Shown in pieces: positions 59,628 to 64,000 of a stretch of DNA of 64,000 nucleotides. The DNA lies in the NCBI RefSeq assembly GCF_027941775.1, contig NZ_CP115917.1:471001-535000 (forward strand), in the 5' to 3' direction. The translations under genes and the position numbers were made by a program. The notes below the pieces were generated by a model. The model saw only the letters and a list, made by a program, of their open reading frames with translations, was not told the origin of the DNA and made no database searches. How positions within the stretch are numbered: position 1 is the stretch's first letter; the number at the start of each line of letters is the position of its first letter. Source of the stretch: Tenacibaculum pacificus (lineage in GTDB: Bacteria > Bacteroidota > Bacteroidia > Flavobacteriales > Flavobacteriaceae).

Positions 59628-60707
59628 TCCGTTAATAATTTTTTCTTGATGATTAATAGATTCTTGGTGAATTGCTTTAAACATTTTTAAAACAAAATCT
59701 TCACTTAAACCTTTAGTTTCACCTTCTAAAATCATGTTTCCAAGAATTTCATTCCAACGTCTAGACTGTAAAACAGCAACGTTCATATCTTTCTTTAAAG
59801 CACCAATTTTATCAGCAACGCTCATTCTTTTTCCTAACATTTCTATTAGTTGACCATCAACAACGTTAATTTGAGCACGTAAATTATCTAAAGATTCTCT
59901 GTATTCAGAATCTGTTTCTGTTGCTTTTCTGATTTTTAAATCAGTCATAATCTGCTTTAACTTAGTAGGAGTTACTTGTTGAGCAGCATCACTCCAAGCC
60001 TTTTCAGGGTCAAAATGAGTTTCAACCATTAAACCATCAAAGTTTAAATCTAAAGCAGTTTGACAAACATCAAAAACCATTTCTCTGTTTCCTGTAATAT
60101 GCGAAGGGTCACAAATTAAAGGTAAATCAGGAAATCTGTTTTGAAATTCAATAGCAATTTGCCATTCAGGAATATTTCTGTATTTAGATTTTTCATACGT
60201 AGAAAAACCTCTGTGAATAGCTCCTAAATTTTTAATTCCTGCTGTATATAATCTTTCAATACCACCTAGCCATAAAGCTAAATCTGGATTTACAGGATTT
60301 TTAACTAATACGATTTTATCAGTTCCTTTTAACGCATCCGCAATTTCTTGCATAATAAATGGCGATACTGTTGAACGAGCACCAATCCATAATAAATCTA
60401 TATCATGTTCTAAAGCTAATTTTACGTGGGCTGCATTGGCAACTTCAGTACAGGTTTTCATTCCTGTTTCTTCTTTTACTTTTTGTAACCACTTTAAACC
60501 TAAAGCACCTACACCTTCAAAATTTCCAGGTCTAGTTCTTGGTTTCCAAATTCCTGCTCTAAAATAGTTTACATCAGAATCTTTTAATTCGTGTGCAATT
60601 TTTAAAACCTGCTCTTCGGTTTCTGCACTACAAGGCCCTGCTATTACTAGTGGATGCGCTAAATTCATATCATCCAACCATGTTCTTAATTCTTTTGTAT
60701 TTTCCAT
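59625..60707 (-). CDS. Bifunctional DAHP synthase/chorismate mutase
   Basis: Residues about 1-260 are a KDO8P-type (type I-beta) DAHP synthase with PLVIAGPCSAETEEQV, NYFRAGIWKPRTRPGNFEG and PLICDPSHITGNREMV. Residues about 265-350 are an AroQ-type chorismate mutase (LRAQINVVDGQLIEMLGKRM). It opens the shikimate pathway and converts its end product to prephenate. It is the fourth gene of an operon with pheA, an aminotransferase and tyrA, so one transcript covers entry to and exit from the aromatic pathway. Confidence 0.95.
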   Translation of the reverse strand: MENTKELRTWLDDMNLAHPLVIAGPCSAETEEQVLKIAHELKDSDVNYFRAGIWKPRTRPGNFEGVGALGLKWLQKVKEETGMKTCTEVANAAHVKLALEHDIDLLWIGARSTVSPFIMQEIADALKGTDKIVLVKNPVNPDLALWLGGIERLYTAGIKNLGAIHRGFSTYEKSKYRNIPEWQIAIEFQNRFPDLPLICDPSHITGNREMVFDVCQTALDLNFDGLMVETHFDPEKAWSDAAQQVTPTKLKQIMTDLKIRKATETDSEYRESLDNLRAQINVVDGQLIEMLGKRMSVADKIGALKKDMNVAVLQSRRWNEILGNMILEGETKGLSEDFVLKMFKAIHQESINHQEKIING

Positions 60708-60727
60708 TTTAATAATTATTATGGCCT

Positions 60728-61576
60728 TTATTTTATGCCGTTTAATATTTGTTTTATGTGATTTGTACTTTCCATTTCGTTATGGATTTTAGTAAAATCA
60801 TCTTCTAGTATTAACTCTTTAAATTGTTGTAAATTATTGATATATTCTTCCAAAGTTTCTACAACGTTGTCTTTATTTTGTTTAAAAATAGCCGTCCACA
60901 TTGCTGGTGAACTTTTTGCTAAACGAACTGTTGATGCAAAACCAGAACCTGCCATGTCAAAAATATCACGTTCGTTTTTTTCTTTTTCGATAACAGTTTT
61001 TCCTAACATAAAAGAACTGATATGCGATAAATGAGATACATATGCAATGTGTTTATCGTGCGATTTTGCATCCATATAACGAATTCTCATTCCTAGCTTT
61101 GAGAAAATTTCTAAAGCTATTTCTTGTAATTTGAAAGCTGTTTTTTCTACTTCACAAATAATATTTGTTTTTTGTTTAAACAAATTTTCATGTGCTGCTG
61201 TTGGTCCTGAAAATTCAGTACCTGCAATAGGGTGTGTTGCTAAAAAATTTCTTCGCTTCGGATGATTTTTAATAGCTTCACAAATGTTTGCTTTTGTAGA
61301 ACCTACATCTAAAACTAAACAATCATCAGCAATAATATCTAAAACTTTAGGTATTATTGCTATTTGAACATCAACAGGTATTGAAATAATTACAATACTT
61401 GCTTTTTCTAATTCGCTAAACGTTGCTTTATGATGAATTACGCCAATTTTTTTAGCTTCATCTAAATGATTTTCGTTGGCATCAATTCCATAAACAACAG
61501 CCTCAGGATATTCTCTTTGAATATCTAAAACCATGCTTCCACCAATTAAACCAACACCAATTACAAATACGTTCAT
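60728..61576 (-). CDS. tyrA: Prephenate dehydrogenase
   Basis: NAD-binding fold at the start (VFVIGVGLIGGSMVLDIQRE), catalytic region LATHPIAGTEFSGP, and the helical dimer domain SHLSHISSFMLGKTV with AGSGFASTVRLAKSSP. Length 282 aa; no ACT domain and no fused mutase, the mutase being on the next gene. Makes 4-hydroxyphenylpyruvate for tyrosine. Confidence 0.95.
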   Translation of the reverse strand: MNVFVIGVGLIGGSMVLDIQREYPEAVVYGIDANENHLDEAKKIGVIHHKATFSELEKASIVIISIPVDVQIAIIPKVLDIIADDCLVLDVGSTKANICEAIKNHPKRRNFLATHPIAGTEFSGPTAAHENLFKQKTNIICEVEKTAFKLQEIALEIFSKLGMRIRYMDAKSHDKHIAYVSHLSHISSFMLGKTVIEKEKNERDIFDMAGSGFASTVRLAKSSPAMWTAIFKQNKDNVVETLEEYINNLQQFKELILEDDFTKIHNEMESTNHIKQILNGIK

Positions 61577-61628
61577 ATTATTATTTTACTGCATTTCTAT
61601 CACAGAAATGATATTTTATTTTACCTAT

Positions 61629-62774
61629 TTAGGCAAACCTATTAATTGCTTCTTTAATTACTTCTTTTGTAATACATAACGAAAAACGAATATAACCTTC
61701 TCCTTGCGAACCAAAAACAGTTCCAGGAGTAATAAATATATCTTTTCCGTATAAAATTTCATCGGCAGTTTCTTCGGATGTTTTTCCTTCAGGAATTTTA
61801 GCCCAAACAAACAAACCTGTTGAGTTTCTATTATATGTACAGTTTAATTTATCAGCAAGTTGAAAAATTAAGTTTCTACGTTCTTCATATATTTTATTCT
61901 GAGCAATAAACCATTCATCAGATAAATGTAAAGCTTCAATAGCACCTTTTTGAATTCCGTAAAACATACCAGAATCCATATTACTTTTAACCTTTAATAT
62001 CTGATTGATAAAATTAGCATTACCCAAAACCATACCAACACGCCAACCTGCCATGTTAAATGTCTTACTTAATGAATTTAATTCTAAAGCAATTTCTTTA
62101 GCGCCATCCACTTGTAAAATACTGATAGGGTTATCATTTAAAATAAAACTATACGGATTATCATTAACAATTAATATTTGATGTTTTTTACCAAAAGCTA
62201 CTAATTTTTCAAAAGTTTCTAAAGTTGCATTTGTTCCCGTTGGCATATGCGGATAATTTACCCACATAATTTTTACGTTTTCTAAATCTAACTTTTCTAA
62301 TTCTTCAAAATTTGGTTGCCAGTTAGTTGTATCACTTAAGTTGTAAAAAAGTGGTGTTGCACCTACTAATTTAGTAACAGAAGTATAAGTTGGATAACCA
62401 GGATTTGGAATTAATACTTTATCGCCTTCATTTAAAAAAGCAATAGAGATATGCATAATTCCTTCTTTACTACCCATTAAAGGCAATATTTCATTTTCAG
62501 GATTAGAGGCTACTCCAAATTTTTCGTTATAAAACTTAGAAATTGCATTTCTTAATTCAGGTAATCCTTGATAACTTTGATATTTATGAGCAGTTGCATC
62601 CCCAAAACTTTCTTGAATAGCGTTGATAACTTTCGTTGGAGGCAATAAATCAGGGCTACCAATTCCCATATTGATAATTGGTTTTCCTGCTGCTGCCAAT
62701 TCTCTAACTTCTCTTAATTTTTTAGAGAAGTAGTATTCTTGTACGGTATCTAATCTTTTTGCTGGTTGAATCAT
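61629..62774 (-). CDS. Class I aminotransferase of the Phe/Tyr operon
   Basis: A 381-residue fold type I PLP enzyme with Schiff-base Lys237 in NSLSKTFNMAGWRVG, GIGSPDLLPP near the start and YIRFSLC at the end. Its place between pheA and tyrA implies transamination of phenylpyruvate and 4-hydroxyphenylpyruvate. The ATG overlaps the pheA stop (TAATG), indicating coupled translation. Confidence 0.92.
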   Translation of the reverse strand: MIQPAKRLDTVQEYYFSKKLREVRELAAAGKPIINMGIGSPDLLPPTKVINAIQESFGDATAHKYQSYQGLPELRNAISKFYNEKFGVASNPENEILPLMGSKEGIMHISIAFLNEGDKVLIPNPGYPTYTSVTKLVGATPLFYNLSDTTNWQPNFEELEKLDLENVKIMWVNYPHMPTGTNATLETFEKLVAFGKKHQILIVNDNPYSFILNDNPISILQVDGAKEIALELNSLSKTFNMAGWRVGMVLGNANFINQILKVKSNMDSGMFYGIQKGAIEALHLSDEWFIAQNKIYEERRNLIFQLADKLNCTYNRNSTGLFVWAKIPEGKTSEETADEILYGKDIFITPGTVFGSQGEGYIRFSLCITKEVIKEAINRFA

Positions 62775-63601
62775 TATTTTCTTCCGTTTTTATATGCTCC
62801 TAATACTTTAAAATCTTCTGCCATTATTTTAATGATAGAAATTGCCTTTTCGTAATTTTTATATTCATTAAAGGTAACATCTACAAAAAATGAATATTTC
62901 CAAGGAGCTTCAATTACTGGTAACGATTGTATTTTTGTTAAATTCATTTTACAATCGCTTAATACATTTAAAAGAGTAGCTAAACTACCTCTTTTATGAT
63001 CAAGTTGAAATTTTAACGATGCTTTATTTATCGTATCAATTCCGTTACTAGGTTCTTTAGTTTGTACAATAACAAATCGGGTTGAATTTTCTTTCATGGT
63101 TTGAATGTCATCTTCAATAACATTTAAACCAAAAATTTCTGCAGCAATTTTAGGTGCAATGGCTGCAACTCCTTTTAAGTTATTTTTAGCAATTCTTTTG
63201 GCTACTTCCGCAGTATCAACATCTTCTACTAATTTAATATGTTTATGTTTTTTAAAAAACTCTTTACATTGTAGTAGTGCCATCGGATGCGAACAAACTT
63301 CGGTAATATCTTCAATTTTCTGATTAGGAAGCGCCATTAAATGATGATGAATATTTAAATATTCTTCACCAATTATGTGTAAATTATTTTTATCAATTAA
63401 AGCGTAGTTTGGTATAATAGAACCTGCTATCGTATTTTCTAGCGCCATAATACCAACATTTGCTGTTTTATCAAGTAAGCTATCTACTAAAACATCAAAA
63501 GACATACATTCTTTTAAGTCAATTGTAGTGCCATAAAAATCACGAGCTACTTTATGATGGTTAGATCCTTCTGCTCCTTGAATTGCTATAATTTGTTTCA
63601 T
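62774..63601 (-). CDS. pheA: Prephenate dehydratase
   Basis: The PDT domain (about residues 1-185) starts AIQGAEGSNHHKVARDFYGT and has NSTRFVIVQ, the catalytic TRF motif. An ACT domain (about 195-275) has KRGSLATLLNVLSD; the Phe-binding ESRP motif is QSLP here, so feedback may differ. No chorismate mutase domain. Length 275 aa. First structural gene of the operon, preceded by an attenuator. Confidence 0.95.
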   Translation of the reverse strand: MKQIIAIQGAEGSNHHKVARDFYGTTIDLKECMSFDVLVDSLLDKTANVGIMALENTIAGSIIPNYALIDKNNLHIIGEEYLNIHHHLMALPNQKIEDITEVCSHPMALLQCKEFFKKHKHIKLVEDVDTAEVAKRIAKNNLKGVAAIAPKIAAEIFGLNVIEDDIQTMKENSTRFVIVQTKEPSNGIDTINKASLKFQLDHKRGSLATLLNVLSDCKMNLTKIQSLPVIEAPWKYSFFVDVTFNEYKNYEKAISIIKIMAEDFKVLGAYKNGRK

Positions 63602-63610
63602 TTTAAATCA

Positions 63611-63639
63611 AAAAAAAAGCCTCGATATATCGAGGCTTT
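63611..63639 (-). terminator. Attenuator terminator in the pheA leader
   Basis: On the minus strand AAAGCCTCGATATATCGAGGCTTT (63616-63639) is a perfect hairpin followed by a run of T. It lies 10 bases upstream of the pheA ATG, so it can only act as a leader terminator. Confidence 0.88.
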
Positions 63640-63679
63640 ATAATTATATGTGTTAGTTAACAATACGATACAAAGCCTC
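63632..63679 (-). promoter_or_regulatory. Antiterminator pairing in the pheA leader
   Basis: GAGGCTTTGTA (63669-63679, minus strand) can pair with TATAAAGCCTC (63632-63642), the left arm of the terminator: 11 pairs including one G-U. The first arm overlaps the leader-peptide stop codon, so a ribosome that finishes the leader covers it and lets the terminator form. Confidence 0.8.
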
Positions 63680-63740
63680 AGTTCTTATTAAAGAAATAAA
63701 AGTGGAAATAAAAACCTTGCCAAACGTTTTGTAACATCAT
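63678..63740 (-). CDS. pheA operon leader peptide
   Basis: A 20-codon frame from ATG at 63740 to TGA at 63678 contains the run GFYFHFYFF: five Phe and two Tyr in nine residues, plus one Trp before it. Such a run has almost no meaning except as a sensor of charged tRNA-Phe and tRNA-Tyr. When these are scarce the ribosome stalls in the run, the antiterminator forms and the operon is read; otherwise the terminator stops it. The second codon is also ATG, so the exact start is uncertain by one codon. Confidence 0.85.
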   Translation of the reverse strand: MMLQNVWQGFYFHFYFFNKN

Positions 63741-63761
63741 TTTTGTTTTTGTTGTACGTTA

Positions 63762-63792
63762 CAAATCTAAAGATTAATATTAGAAAAACAAA
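63762..63792 (-). promoter_or_regulatory. Promoter of the Phe/Tyr operon
   Basis: On the minus strand TTTG (63789-63792), a 19-base spacer and TAGATTTG (63762-63769) match the Bacteroidota promoter exactly. Transcription would start near 63755, about 15 bases before the leader peptide ATG. From 63793 to the window end (64000) I see no gene or clear signal. Confidence 0.75.
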
Positions 63793-64000
63793 TTAGTTGT
63801 TAAATATTTTTAAAAAAGAAACTATTAATCAGTTTAATAGCTATCTATAAAATACAATTAGAAGTTATTTATCACATTGTTAGGTTTTTACGTGCTTAAT
63901 TGATGTTTGGTTAATACTTTTTTTAATAATTTTTTCCGATGTTTTATTTTATAGTAGTTTTATTTTAAACAATAACCTTTGTATTTGTTTATTGAATAAA

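Noticed and set aside
63793..64000. Possible gene or promoter at the right edge
   Set aside because: No open frame with family features and no complete TTTG/TAnnTTTG pair on the plus strand before the window ends.

Overview
This AT-rich window (roughly 30% G+C by eye) comes from a gliding member of the Flavobacteriaceae (Bacteroidota), of the Tenacibaculum/Polaribacter kind. The signs are a SusC-type receptor, GldB and GldC, a PorP/SprF protein, a secreted protein with a type A type IX sorting domain, lipoprotein TamL, DUF6089, promoters of the form TTTG-N19/20-TAnnTTTG and conserved Bacteroidota gene order (nadK, CBS, DUF6089, uppS, bamA, ompH, ompH, murI). No rRNA, tRNA, CRISPR array, prophage or insertion sequence was seen.

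1-17.5 kb is an accessory catabolic region. A SusC receptor (cut by the window edge) diverges from a three-gene unit with zero or negative spacing: a GH63-like lipoprotein glycosidase, a kinase/M23/class-III aminotransferase fusion, and a GH2 beta-galactosidase lipoprotein. A 16-bp perfect dyad lies between and touches both promoters. Facing this unit is a hydroxyproline operon: two M24 proline peptidases, a D-amino-acid (D-hydroxyproline) dehydrogenase, a DUF3781 protein, 4-hydroxyproline 2-epimerase and a 2-oxoglutarate-semialdehyde dehydrogenase, with a divergent AraC regulator. The deaminase that should open this operon survives only as a ruined pseudogene. Read together, the two units look like a locus for collagen-derived glycopeptides: Glc-alpha-1,2-Gal-beta-hydroxylysine would be trimmed by the two glycosidases, hydroxylysine phosphorylated and eliminated by the fusion, and Hyp peptides handled by the facing operon. 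This is inference.

17.6-36.5 kb is mostly core: porP, then the envelope operon read leftward (CBS, nadK, DUF6089, uppS, bamA, two ompH/skp, murI), then pdxJ, a hydrolase, tig, clpP, clpX, an LRR protein, dnaG and nadE. 36.6-54.6 kb holds gldB-gldC, folK-dNK, pnp, rpsO, accD, fbaA, tamL, an rRNA methyltransferase, a second deoxynucleoside kinase, a very long repeat-built metallopeptidase-like secreted protein, and lipB. DnaG and AccD both lack their usual zinc ligands.

54.6-58.9 kb is unusual: five of six neighbouring genes (yceI, tatD, DTW, dtd, the end of rsgA) are each broken by one inserted or deleted base. Two more disruptions lie nearby: folK-dNK at an A7 run, and a stop codon in the tamL signal peptide. 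Either the assembly is poor here or genes are decaying.

59-63.7 kb is a Phe/Tyr operon (pheA, aminotransferase, tyrA, DAHP synthase/chorismate mutase) preceded by a full leader-peptide attenuator: promoter, 20-codon leader with a Phe/Tyr run, antiterminator and terminator. Two copies of a roughly 100-bp structured repeat (32.4 and 58.9 kb) show a compensatory base change and a possible pseudoknot.
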